Assembly: GCF_025854275.1 (NCBI RefSeq)
Contig: NZ_CP107567.1
Location: 682,001 to 746,000 of the forward strand
Length of the DNA: 64,000 nucleotides
Direction: 5' to 3'
Origin: Streptomyces peucetius
GTDB lineage: Bacteria > Actinomycetota > Actinomycetes > Streptomycetales > Streptomycetaceae
Each line of letters opens with the position of its first letter. The stretch's first letter is position 1. The translations under genes and the position numbers were made by a program. Shown one piece after another: positions 9,870 through 18,651 of this stretch. The notes under the pieces are model-generated. The model ran no database searches. It was not told the DNA's origin and saw nothing but the letters and a program-made list of their open reading frames with translations.

Positions 9870-10406
9870 CTACGCGGCGGAGAGGTCGTCGTACACGAGC
9901 AGGCCGTCCTCGCGGAGGCGGGCGCCCGGTGTGGGCCGGTGGTCGGCCGCGCGCCCGTCGTGCATCAGATGCCGGACCGGTACGCCGCGTGCCAGGACGG
10001 CGAAGTCCGCGATCAGACGCCGGTGACAGCGCCACCACACCGCCTCGCCGCACATGACCGCCGTGGGCACTGCCGCCGACCGGGCCAGCAGTTCGTCCAT
10101 GGCCTCGACGAACTGCGGAGTACGGGTGTGGGCGGCGTAACCGCGGAAGGACTCGTTGCGCCACACGATGTCGGGCGAGTCGGGGCGCGGTTTGCGGAAG
10201 CCGCCCAGCGCCTGCTCCCACCGGTAGGCGATGCCGTTCTCCGGCAGCCACTCGGCGAGCCGCTGCCGGGACACGGCTGGGTTCCGCCGGCTCCCCGGCG
10301 CGGTACGGACATCCGTCACCGCCGCCACGCCGGCGTCGCGCAACAGGGTGACGATCTGCTCCTGCGTCGCCGTACTGTGCCCGAAGGTGAACAGCGGCCG
10401 GCTCAC
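9870..10406 (-). CDS. DUF488 family protein
   Basis: A 178-residue soluble protein of the DUF488 family. It begins SRPLFTFGHST, the typical opening, continues with VTDVRTAPGSRRNP, and holds the conserved MCGEAVWWRCHRRLIAD near the C-terminus with its cysteine/histidine pair. The GTG start at 10406 is supported by GGAGG about 10 bases upstream; a longer in-frame extension to 10526 is Arg-rich and unlikely. The biochemical role of the family is not established; a nucleic-acid or nucleotide-related enzyme is often guessed. It is divergent from dps across 207 bases. Confidence 0.87.
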   Translation of the reverse strand: MSRPLFTFGHSTATQEQIVTLLRDAGVAAVTDVRTAPGSRRNPAVSRQRLAEWLPENGIAYRWEQALGGFRKPRPDSPDIVWRNESFRGYAAHTRTPQFVEAMDELLARSAAVPTAVMCGEAVWWRCHRRLIADFAVLARGVPVRHLMHDGRAADHRPTPGARLREDGLLVYDDLSAA

Positions 10407-10613
10407 GGCGCCTGAACCTCCATGGGGGCCCGGTGCCACGCGAGGCGCTCCGCAAACATCAGGGGCCCGCCGGCGACCGGCGGTCCTCGGCTCCTGCCGT
10501 CGTCTGCGTCCGCACCGGTGAATCATCGCTCCGGCCGCAGGCCGCCGAACGGCGGCGCCGCGCTGTGGCTGTTTTGCTGAGGACCTCAGCCAAGGACACC
10601 AAGGAGCACCATC

Positions 10614-11192
10614 GTGTCGTCACAGCGTCCGGACATCTCGTACACCGTCCCGGGGATGAGCACTCAGGACAGCGGGCCGATCATCTCGCTGCTCCAGATG
10701 CGCCTGCACTCCCTCAACGATCTCGCCCTCACGTTGAAGCACATCCACTGGAATGTTGTCGGACCGCACTTCATCGCCGTGCACGAGATGATCGACCCGC
10801 AGGTCGACCAGGTCCGCGCCATGACGGACGATCTCGCCGAGCGGATCTCCACCCTCGGCGGCGAGCCCAACGGCACCCCCGGGGCGCTGGTCGACGAGCG
10901 CACGTGGAACGACTACTCGATCGGCCGTGCCGAGGCGATCGAGCACCTCGGTGCGCTGGACCTCGTCTACACGTCCGTCATCAAGGATCACCGTGAGGCC
11001 ATGCGCGCCACCGAGACGTCCGATCCGGTCACCCAGGACATGCTCATCGAGCAGCTCCGTGGTCTGGAACTGTTCCAGTGGTTCGTCCGCGCCCACCTCG
11101 AGTCCAGCGGCGGCAAGCTGAGCACCCGCGGCGCCACCACCGAGACCGCCGCCGCCGGCCAGGCCGCCGACCAGGCACGCGACCAGCCCTGA
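10614..11192 (+). CDS. dps: Dps family DNA-protection/ferritin-like protein
   Basis: A 192-residue Dps protein, a mini-ferritin that oxidises and stores iron and shields DNA in a 12-subunit cage. The first Dps signature is intact: H45-W-N-V-V-G, H57 and D61 form the inter-subunit ferroxidase site. The second, TDDLAERISTLGGEP, follows at 71-85. The ~20-residue N-terminal tail and the Ala/Gln/Thr-rich C-terminal tail (about 165-192) are the variable extensions seen in streptomycete Dps proteins. The GTG start is supported by AAGGAG at 10601. It appears monocistronic, with a strong hairpin just after the stop. Confidence 0.95.
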   Translation: MSSQRPDISYTVPGMSTQDSGPIISLLQMRLHSLNDLALTLKHIHWNVVGPHFIAVHEMIDPQVDQVRAMTDDLAERISTLGGEPNGTPGALVDERTWNDYSIGRAEAIEHLGALDLVYTSVIKDHREAMRATETSDPVTQDMLIEQLRGLELFQWFVRAHLESSGGKLSTRGATTETAAAGQAADQARDQP

Positions 11193-11198
11193 CCCGCC

Positions 11199-11226
11199 CC
11201 GGCCCCTGCAGAGCCGCAGGGGCCGG
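11199..11226 (+). terminator. Hairpin terminator after dps
   Basis: CCGGCCCCTGC and GCAGGGGCCGG pair perfectly (11 bp) around a 6-base loop, seven bases after the dps stop. There is no T-run, as is normal for streptomycete terminators. Confidence 0.75.
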
Positions 11227-11258
11227 CCGCCGGCCACGAAAGCGCGCTCACGGCGCGA

Positions 11259-12233
11259 TCAGTGCTCGTGCCCGGGTGCTCCGTGGTCCTCCGGCTCCGG
11301 CTCCTGCGCGGCCGGCCCGCCTGCCTGCACGGTGAACGCCGCGGTGCGGACCTTGCCCTCGTGCTGGAAGTCGAGGAAGAGACGGTACGAACCCTTGCTG
11401 GGCGCGGTCGCGGTGAAGGAGATCTCCGGGCCCGGGCGCGTCTTCCCGTCGCCCGGCTCACCGTTCGGGTGGACATGCAGGTAGGCGAGGTCGCCCGCAC
11501 GCAGCGCGACGAGGTGCCCGTACGCGCCCAGGTAGGGCTGCAGGTCGGTGACCGGCTTGCCGTCCTTGGCGACATCGAGCTTCAGCTCACTGCCCGCGCC
11601 GGGGCGCAGATCTCCCCTGAGCGTCACCTCGTACCCGTCCACGGTCACCTTCCGCCCCGAAGAGGGCAGCGCCTGCGGCTCCGCCTTGCCCGATACGGCC
11701 AGGTCCGCCCCCAGTGTGAGACCGCCGGCGTTCTTCGCCCCGGGGACGAAGTCGGCGAAGACCCGGTACCCGCCCGCCTTCGGCAGTTCGACCGGCGTGG
11801 ACCACGTCCCGTCCGCGGCACGCACCGGGTGCAGATGCCGATAGGTCGTCAGGTCACGTGAGGCGACGATCAGGTGCAGCTCCTTGCCGTGCTCCCGGCG
11901 GAACTCGGTCACATTGCGTCCCGCGGCCTGGTCCACGATCGCGAAACGCAGCTCACTCGTCTTCCCCGCGGCCACCCGCGGCGTCCGGAGATCGAGGGCG
12001 TACCCCTGCTCGGCGATCTGCAGACCGCCCGGCAACGACGCCTCACCACCCCCTTCCTCACCGTGGCCCTCATGCGTCCCCGCGCCGCTCTTCTCCTTCG
12101 TGTCGTGCCCGGAATGCCCCGCGCTCCGCGTCTCCTCGACGACCGGTTCCACGGCACTGCCCACCCCGTAGGCCGCGCCGAACGTCGCCCCGAGCGCCGC
12201 CACAAAGGCCGTGATCTTGAGACCGGTGTTCAT
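11259..12233 (-). CDS. Secreted or membrane-anchored protein, probably copper-responsive
   Basis: A 324-residue exported protein with no family I can name with certainty. An N-terminal hydrophobic segment (about residues 5-27) is a signal peptide or anchor. It is followed by a His/Gly/Glu-rich stretch (HSGHDTKEKSGAGTHEGHG) that could bind metal. Two Ig-like beta-rich halves follow, each holding an LHP/HVHP motif (RHLHPV, YLHVHPNGEP), and the protein ends in GAPGHEH. Repeated His-x-His-Pro motifs and the His-rich linker suggest periplasm-side copper binding. This is supported by a 17-bp CsoR-type palindrome 50 bases upstream of the ATG. The start at 12233 precedes the signal segment directly. 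Confidence 0.75.
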   Translation of the reverse strand: MNTGLKITAFVAALGATFGAAYGVGSAVEPVVEETRSAGHSGHDTKEKSGAGTHEGHGEEGGGEASLPGGLQIAEQGYALDLRTPRVAAGKTSELRFAIVDQAAGRNVTEFRREHGKELHLIVASRDLTTYRHLHPVRAADGTWSTPVELPKAGGYRVFADFVPGAKNAGGLTLGADLAVSGKAEPQALPSSGRKVTVDGYEVTLRGDLRPGAGSELKLDVAKDGKPVTDLQPYLGAYGHLVALRAGDLAYLHVHPNGEPGDGKTRPGPEISFTATAPSKGSYRLFLDFQHEGKVRTAAFTVQAGGPAAQEPEPEDHGAPGHEH

Positions 12234-12282
12234 GACCTGCTCCCTCGTCCAGGGCCGCCCCGAACGCGACCACACCTCGAGC

Positions 12283-12299
12283 ATACCCCCTGGGGGTAC
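12283..12299. promoter_or_regulatory. CsoR-type copper operator
   Basis: ATACCCCCTGGGGGTAC, an almost perfect palindrome, lies 50 bases upstream of the secreted His-rich protein gene. It matches the boxes around the csoR-copA block in this window, so the gene is probably derepressed by copper. Confidence 0.75.
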
Positions 12300-12387
12300 C
12301 CAGTCAAGCTGTCGACCGTCTCACCCGTCCGCCGCTCACGCAGGGGGCCTGGGCGCGGGGGCGTGCCTCCTGAGACAGACTGAGGCC

Positions 12388-15010
12388 ATGGGCGACCTCA
12401 CTGCTCCGGAGGGGCCATCGCGGCGGTTCTCCCAGGGACCGGAGAGCGTGGCGGAGGCTCGGCGGTTCGTACGGGGCGCTCCGGGCGACGTCGCGCCGGA
12501 CATCGTGGACACCGTCCAGCTCCTGGTCAGCGAGCTGGTGACCAACGCCGTGATGCATGCCCGCACGGAGGTCGAGGTCGGCCGGCGTCATTGACGACAA
12601 GGTCCGCGTACAGGTGCGGGACCAACGGCCGGACCGCGCACTCGTGCCGCACGACTGCTCTGTCTACGCCGGTACGGGGCAGGGCCTGGCCCTCGTGGAG
12701 CGGCTGGCGTCACGGCACGGCGTCGACATGGGCGAGGACGCCAAGACAGTGTGGTTCGAGCTGTGGCCCGACGGATCGCCGCCGCAGCCCAGCGGGGGGC
12801 AGACCGCCGCACCACCCTCCCGTGCCGGCGAGACCGTGACGCTGGTCGACGTGCCCGCGGCGCTCTACTCGGCCTCGCAGCAGCACCGCCACACGGTGCT
12901 GCGCGAACTCACGCTGGCCGCGGCCGCCGGCAACGACCTCGGCGGGCCGCCCGAGGACCTCGCCGTCGCCCAGGGCATGAGCAATGTGATCAGCGCCTGT
13001 GTGACGACCGCGCTGCGCCGGCAGGCCGCAGAGGCGGAGATCCGGTCCCTGCCCCTCGCGGTACCGCGGATGCCGGGCCGGCGGTGCGGACTCTGCGCGC
13101 GGTTCTGGACCGGGCCGAGGAGGCCACCCGTGACGAGCACCTCCTGACGCTGCCGGCTCTTCCACGCAGCCACGTCTTCCACGACTGGCTCTTCGACCAG
13201 ATCGTCGGCCAGCTCGCCGGCGCGCACCCCACCGCCTGGACGGTGGTGCCCCGGGAGCCGGGCGCCGGTCCCTCGGAGCTGGTGCCGTGGGACGCGGGCC
13301 AGGTGCACGCCGGCCGGGTTCCGACGATCGCCGCCGACGAGCGGAACCGGATCATCGCGGCGAACGGACCGGCGGCGGACCTGCTCGGCTGGCACTCGGA
13401 CGAACTCCTCGGGCTGCCGCTCATCACGCTCATTCCGGAGCACCTCCAACGGCGTCACATCTCCGCGTTCACGTCCCTGCTGCTCAGCGGTCAGCCCCGG
13501 ATCCTCGGCCGCTCGGTACCGCTCCCCGCGTTGCACCCCGACGGCCCGCTGGTCCCCGTCAGGCTGGTCATCCAGACCCAGGAGACGGCCGACGGCCGCA
13601 CCGTGTTCGTCGCCCAGCTCACCCCGAGGGCCGCCGCGCCCCTTCCCGCGTCACGCCCGCCCGGCCGGGCCCGGCCCGCGGCGCAGGAGGAGCCGGGCGG
13701 ACCGCCTCCGCCGGACGCCCCGGAAGGCGAGCGCGGAACGGACCGCCGCCGGGCGGACCTGCCGACGCTGGAGCGGCTCTCGCTGCAGGCCGACATCGGG
13801 GCCGCGCTGAGCAACGCCATGGACCTGGACGAGGGCCTGGAGCGGGTGGGCCGGATCCTCAACGATCGGCTGGCGGACTGGTGCGCGGTGGACCTGTTCG
13901 CCGAAGAAGCCCAGGTGGAGCGGGTCTGCGTCGTCCGTAGCGCCTCCCAGGGGCCGTGGCCGGAAGAGTACGAGGGCCGGCTTCCGCCGGTGTCCGACAC
14001 CGCCCGGGGACCCCTGGCCCGCGCGCTGCGCGGCGCGGGCCCGCTGCTGCTCGCCAAAGCCCCGCCGCCGAGCCAGGTCACGAGCCCGCTGGACGCCGAC
14101 TACCTGGAGCTGTTCCGGAGAATGGGCGCGTCGAGCGCCGTCGTCGCCCCGCTGCGTGCGCGCCGGGAGGTCATCGGCGCGCTGACCGTGGCCCGCAGCG
14201 GCCGGGAGCGGCCGTTCAGGAGGACGATCTGCCGCTGGTCGACGACCTGGCCCGGGGCCTCGCCCTGGCAGTGGACAACTCCCGTCTCTACCAGGAGACG
14301 CGGAACACCGCCGAGCGCCTCCAGCGGTCGCTGCTGCCCGTGCTCCCGGAGGTCGAGCACCTCCAGCTGGCCGCCCGCTACGCGGCCTCGTCCACCACCG
14401 CCCAGGTCGGCGGCGACTGGTACGACAGTTTCGTCGTACCCAGCGGGGACACGGCGCTGGTCATCGGTGACGTCACCGGGCACAACCTCGACGCGGCGAT
14501 CGCCATGAGCCAGCTGCGCAGCATGCTGCGCGGCATCGCCGTGGACCGCCAGGAGCCTCCCCGACGGTCCTGCGCCGCCTGGACATGGCGAACCACACGC
14601 TGCACCGGGAGGCCACAGCCACCTGCATCTACGGCCTGGTCAAGGGCCCTGCCCAGGGGCCGTGGGAGCTGGTCCAATCCTCAGCCGGGCATCTGCCGCC
14701 GCTGCTGATCGCCGCGGACGGCCGCACCCGCTGTCTGGAGGACGGCGCGGGGCTGCTGCTCGGCATGGATCCGGACATGCCCCGTCCCAGGGCGCGGGAC
14801 GCGGTCCCGGCCCACGGCTGCTGTACACCGACGGCCTCATCGAACGCCGCGACGAACCCCTGGACGATTCCATGGAACGGCTCCGCCGTCACGTCGCCGA
14901 GCTGGCCCGCGAACCCCTCGACGTGTTCTGCGACGAGCTCCTCATCGGGCTGGGGGCGGACAAACGACGACATCGCCGTCCTCGCCGTCCGCCCCATCCC
15001 GCCCCCCTGA
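12388..15010 (+). pseudogene. Frameshifted SpoIIE-type multidomain phosphatase gene
   Basis: Homology runs through the whole interval but changes frame about six times, near 12590, 13070, 14215, 14565, 14810 and 14960. Read across the breaks, the product has an N-terminal HATPase (anti-sigma-kinase type; SELVTNAV then GQGLALVERLASRHG) and a PAS domain (DERNRIIAANGPAADLLGWH). A GAF domain (about 13770-14210) follows, then a PP2C/SpoIIE phosphatase (VGGDWYDSF, GDVTGHNLDAA, LLYTDGLIER, NDDIAVLAV). Intact relatives are Streptomyces sensors that dephosphorylate anti-sigma antagonists. Several breaks lie in short homopolymers, for example an extra A near 14962. All other genes in the window are intact, so decay is more likely than poor sequence, but error cannot be excluded. 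The stop lies at the edge of the following insertion sequence. Confidence 0.85.
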
Positions 15011-15022
15011 CGACCCGTCCGG
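15003..15022. repeat. Left copy of a 20-bp direct repeat flanking the IS110 element
   Basis: CCCCCTGACGACCCGTCCGG, containing the stop codon of the broken phosphatase gene, recurs exactly at 16473-16492, 1470 bp to the right. The pair brackets the insertion sequence. Confidence 0.8.
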
Positions 15023-15047
15023 TCCACGCCACCTCCTAATGATGTTG

Positions 15048-16238
15048 TCAAGCCGGGACTGTGACCGGGAGTTCGCGTTGGAAACACCGTCCGTCACGGA
15101 TCAGGGCCCACAGGACGTTGACCCGTCGGCGGGCCAGGGCGAGGACCGCCTGCGTATGCCGCTTGCCTTCGGAGCGTTTGCGTTCGTAGAAGCGGCGGGA
15201 CGCGTCGCAGTTGCGGATGCTGATCAGCGCGGAGGTGTAGAAGACGCGCTGCAGGCCGCGGTGGTAACGCCGGGGGCGATGCAGGTTGCCGCTGACGTTG
15301 CCGGAGTCCCGGGGCACCGGAGCCACGCCTCCGAAGCTGGCCAGGCGGTCGGAGCTGCCGAAGCGGCTCATGTCGCCCGCGGTGGCGGCAAGGAACTCGG
15401 CGCCCAGGAGGGGGCCGATGCCGGGCATGCTGGAGATCACTTCGGCGAGCTCGTGTTCGCGAAACCGGGCCGCAATGAGCTTGTCGATCTCGGCGATCTG
15501 CTCGTTGAGGCTCATCACCTCCTTCGCCAGGGTGTGGATCACCTGGGCGGTGATCTTCTCCCCGGGGACGGCGGTGTGCTGGCGCCCGGCAGCTTCGAGG
15601 GCGGCCTCGGCGAGGGCTTCGGCGCTGCGGACCTTGCGGTTCCTGAGCCAGGTCTCCAGTCGGCTGCGGCCGGTTCGGCGCAGGGCGGCCGGGGTCTGGT
15701 AGCCGGTCAGGAGGATCAGCGGGCCGACGTTGCCGAGATCCAGTACGCGTTCCAACGCCGGGAAAATGCTGGTGAGTTGGCCACGAAGGCGGTTGATCCG
15801 GCGGGTGCGGTCCGCGTTGAGGTCGGCGCGGCGGTCCGTGAGGATCCGCAGTTCGACGGCCCGTTCGTCGTCCGGCCGCAGGATCGTCAGGTCCCGTCGC
15901 ATCCGGGCCTGGTCGGCGATGACGGTCGCGTCCTTGGCGTCAGTCTTGCCCACGCCCCGGTAGCCGGCGGATGCCCGGTTGACCGCCAGGCCGGGTATGT
16001 AGACGAGCTGCTGCCCGTGGTTGAGCAACACGTTGATCAGCAGAGTGGCCATGCCGTCGGCGACGTCGACCGCCCACACCACGTCCTCGTCGATCGCCAG
16101 CACATCGGCGAGCAGAGCCAGCAGCTCCGGCTCGTCGTTCAGCACCCGCCGCGACAGCAGCCGCTTGCCCTCGGCGTCAAGGACCACGCAGTGATGGTGC
16201 GTCTTGCCGATGTCCGTACCCGCCCAGATCTGGGCCAC
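15048..16238 (-). CDS. IS110-family transposase (DEDD recombinase)
   Basis: A complete 396-residue IS110 transposase. The N-terminal RuvC-like DEDD domain opens with AGTDIGKTHHHCVV (first Asp at D9) and continues to GVGKTDAKDATVIAD. The C-terminal Tnp_20 domain has SMPGIGPLLGAEFLA and FGGVAPVPRDSGN, with the catalytic serine expected there. The GTG start at 16238 has GGAGG 7 bases upstream. No frameshift or truncation is seen, so the element may still be active. IS110 enzymes recombine DNA guided by a bridge RNA encoded in the element's leader. Confidence 0.95.
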   Translation of the reverse strand: MAQIWAGTDIGKTHHHCVVLDAEGKRLLSRRVLNDEPELLALLADVLAIDEDVVWAVDVADGMATLLINVLLNHGQQLVYIPGLAVNRASAGYRGVGKTDAKDATVIADQARMRRDLTILRPDDERAVELRILTDRRADLNADRTRRINRLRGQLTSIFPALERVLDLGNVGPLILLTGYQTPAALRRTGRSRLETWLRNRKVRSAEALAEAALEAAGRQHTAVPGEKITAQVIHTLAKEVMSLNEQIAEIDKLIAARFREHELAEVISSMPGIGPLLGAEFLAATAGDMSRFGSSDRLASFGGVAPVPRDSGNVSGNLHRPRRYHRGLQRVFYTSALISIRNCDASRRFYERKRSEGKRHTQAVLALARRRVNVLWALIRDGRCFQRELPVTVPA

Positions 16239-16472
16239 CTGTTCCTCCGGTCGTTCGATATGCGTTGTCCTCCCGGACGACCTCGCCAGCGTGGTCCTAC
16301 TCAGCGATGCACCCGCAGGGGCTCGCAGCTCCTAATCAGCGGCCGAGTCGTCGTGAGACACCGGGCGGCCAGGTGGCGGGAACCATCGAGGGCAACCCCC
16401 TGAAAGCCACACCCGGTGTCTCTGGGCCTCTGGACCTTACGACGGCCCGTCCAACCCACGAACAACGTAGGA
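16239..16472 (-). ncRNA. Candidate IS110 bridge RNA region
   Basis: The non-coding leader 5' of the transposase contains a strong hairpin. GAGACACCGGG and CCCGGTGTCTC (16355-16365 and 16412-16422) pair over 11 bp, with an inner GTGGC/GCCAC stem. The inner loop (minus strand) holds TCAGGGGG, identical to the DNA flanking the element. Further along, ATTAGGAG (16329-16336) matches the element's other end at 15033-15040. This arrangement, one loop matching target and one matching donor, is what the bridge RNA model of IS110/IS621 predicts. The exact RNA ends are unknown. Confidence 0.5.
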
Positions 16473-16492
16473 CCCCCTGACGACCCGTCCGG
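16473..16492. repeat. Right copy of the 20-bp direct repeat
   Basis: Exact second copy of the sequence at 15003-15022, just before the 3' end of betT. A third partial match, CCCCCTGA, lies inside the IS leader at 16396-16403. Confidence 0.8.
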
Positions 16493-16511
16493 CCCGGTTG
16501 CCGCAGGCCCG

Positions 16512-18647
16512 TCAGACGCCCTTCTCGGGCAGATGCACCTCGGCCGTGTCGGGCCGGTGGTCGGGCAGTGTCGAGCGTTCGGTGGCCTCCCGGTGCAGCC
16601 GCAGGAACTCCAGGTGCCGCTCGTACTGGTCGAGAATGTTGCCGATGAGCTGCTCCTTGCTGTAGCCCATCACGTCGTAGCCCTGGCTGCCGTCGACGAG
16701 GTGCACCTCGAACCGTACGTACGTGTCGTGTTCGGTGACCACGCGGTGGGCGAACGCCGGGGTGGGCACCTCGACCGGCCACACGCGGTAGACGAAGACC
16801 TCGTCCCCGCCCATCGGGACCCGCAGTTCCAGGTGCGGCAGCCCGTTCACGTCGTCGACCCCCTCGACGATCGACGCCTCGGCTCCCTGCCGGCCCAGCT
16901 CCGCGGCGACGTCCTGGAACGCGGGGTGGCAGACCTCGTCGACGAATCTGACGGCCGTCCGATGGCTGGGGAAGCTCATCGCCCTCGCCAGGCGCCGCCG
17001 CCAGTTCCACTCCGTACCGCGCCCGCCGTGCACCGTACGCCCGGACAGCGACAGCGGCAGGGTCGTGGTCAGTGCGTCCTCCCGCATCCGTTCGATGCGC
17101 AGCGCCTTGTACAGGCCCCAGATGATCAGGAACATCACGAACGAGAACGGCAGGCCCATGATGATCGTCGCGTCGGTCAGTGCCTGCACACCGCCGACCA
17201 GGAGCATGGCGAGGGTCAGCAGTCCGGTCGCCGACGCCCAGAAGATGCGGACCCACGAAGGGGCGTCGGTCAGCGGGGTGCGCAGATGGGAGCTGAGGTT
17301 GCTCATCACCAGCGCGCCGGAGTCCGCCGAGGTGACGTAGAGCAGCAACCCGACGAAGGTGGCCAGTCCGGCGCTGAACATGGCCCCGGGGAACTGCGCG
17401 AGCAGCTCGTAGAAGCCCTGTTCGGGGGCGTTCGCCGCGGTCTCGCCGAACTCCTCGTTGCCGGCCCGCACCAGGCCCAGGGCGCTGTTGCCGAAGACGG
17501 AGAGGAAGGTCAGTGTGAACAGGAACGGGATGACCAGCGTCGCCGCGACGAACTGGCGGATGGTGCGGCCGCGTGAGATCCGTGCCAGGAACAGCCCGAC
17601 GAACGGGGCCCACGCGATCCACCAGGCCCAGAAGAACAGTGTCCAGGCGTTGAGCCAGTCGGTCGGCTGGTCGTAGGCGAAGGTGTTCAGCGTCATCGAC
17701 GGGAACCGGCTGACGTAGTCGCCGATGTTGAGGATGAGGCTGTTGAGGATGCGGAGCGGGCTGTCGACGAACAGCATGTAGAGCATCAGGACGACGGCGA
17801 GGACGACATTGAGTTCCGACAGCCGTCTGATGCCCCGGTCGACACCCGCGACGGCGGACACCGTGGCCAGGACCACGGCGAGCGCGATCAGCCCGATCTG
17901 CGCGGCGGTCCCCTGGGGAATGTCGAAGAGGAACGTCAGGCCGTAGTTCAGCTGTACGACGCCGATGCCGAGCGACACGGAGATGCCGAAGACCGTGCCG
18001 ATGATGGCCGCGAGGTCGACCGCGTCACCGATCCTGCCGTGGATGCGCTTGCCGATGATCGGGTAGAGCGCCGACCGGATCGCCAGCGGAAGGCGGTAGC
18101 GGAAGGCGAAGTAGCCGAGCGTCATGCCCATCAGCGCGTACATCGCCCACCCGGTGATGCCGTAGTGGAACAGCGTCCACACCACCGCCTGCCGCGCCGC
18201 TTCGACGGTCTGCGGGTCGCCCTCCGGCGGGGCGAGGTAGTGGCTGACCGGCCCGGCGACGGAGAAGAACATCAGGTCGATGCCGATGCCGGCCGCGAAC
18301 AGCATGGTGGCCCAGGCGAACAACCCGTAGTCGGGGGTGGAGTGCTGGGGCCCCAGTTTGATGGCTCCGTACCGGGACGCGGCCACGAAAACGACGAACA
18401 GCAGATAGAGGGTGGCGGCGAGGAAGTAGTACCAGCCGAACACCGAGGAGATCCACTCCACCACGACGCCGATGGTGCTCTCGGCCCCCGTCGGGGTGAT
18501 GATCGCCCAGATCGAGATGGCGAGGATGAGCACCGACGACCCGAAGAAGACGACGGGCTTGAGCCTGCTCTCCCGTCCCGGGCCGGTGACGGCCGCCGCC
18601 GGATCCTGCGGCTCGGGTGTTTTGCTGTTTCCTCCTTCGATCGACAC
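16512..18647 (-). CDS. betT: BCCT-family choline/betaine transporter, BetT-like
   Basis: A 711-residue transporter of the betaine/choline/carnitine family with 12 hydrophobic segments in the first ~500 residues. The unwound helix 3 motif reads GIGIDLMFFSVAGP; Asp in this position is typical of proton-coupled members such as BetT, whereas sodium-coupled BetP has Gly-Leu. The helix 8 tryptophan box is FFWAWWIAWAPFVGLF. A ~200-residue cytoplasmic C-terminus, as in E. coli BetT, probably senses osmotic state. The GTG start has AGGAG upstream and lies 4 bases after the betA stop, so import and oxidation of choline are co-expressed. The 3' end lies next to the IS110 element. Confidence 0.92.
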   Translation of the reverse strand: MSIEGGNSKTPEPQDPAAAVTGPGRESRLKPVVFFGSSVLILAISIWAIITPTGAESTIGVVVEWISSVFGWYYFLAATLYLLFVVFVAASRYGAIKLGPQHSTPDYGLFAWATMLFAAGIGIDLMFFSVAGPVSHYLAPPEGDPQTVEAARQAVVWTLFHYGITGWAMYALMGMTLGYFAFRYRLPLAIRSALYPIIGKRIHGRIGDAVDLAAIIGTVFGISVSLGIGVVQLNYGLTFLFDIPQGTAAQIGLIALAVVLATVSAVAGVDRGIRRLSELNVVLAVVLMLYMLFVDSPLRILNSLILNIGDYVSRFPSMTLNTFAYDQPTDWLNAWTLFFWAWWIAWAPFVGLFLARISRGRTIRQFVAATLVIPFLFTLTFLSVFGNSALGLVRAGNEEFGETAANAPEQGFYELLAQFPGAMFSAGLATFVGLLLYVTSADSGALVMSNLSSHLRTPLTDAPSWVRIFWASATGLLTLAMLLVGGVQALTDATIIMGLPFSFVMFLIIWGLYKALRIERMREDALTTTLPLSLSGRTVHGGRGTEWNWRRRLARAMSFPSHRTAVRFVDEVCHPAFQDVAAELGRQGAEASIVEGVDDVNGLPHLELRVPMGGDEVFVYRVWPVEVPTPAFAHRVVTEHDTYVRFEVHLVDGSQGYDVMGYSKEQLIGNILDQYERHLEFLRLHREATERSTLPDHRPDTAEVHLPEKGV

Positions 18648-18651
18648 GGTG

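Larger units (their letters stand above)
15023..16472 (-). mobile_element. IS110-family insertion sequence (ends approximate)
   Basis: A single DEDD transposase gene with a 234-bp non-coding leader on its 5' side and a short tail on its 3' side is the usual IS110 layout. IS110-family elements lack clear terminal inverted repeats, so ends cannot be fixed; I use the span between the two copies of the 20-bp direct repeat. An alternative right-hand end (transposase 3' side) is near 15033, where CTCCTAAT also occurs in the leader at 16329-16336. The element sits between the broken phosphatase and betT. Confidence 0.75.
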
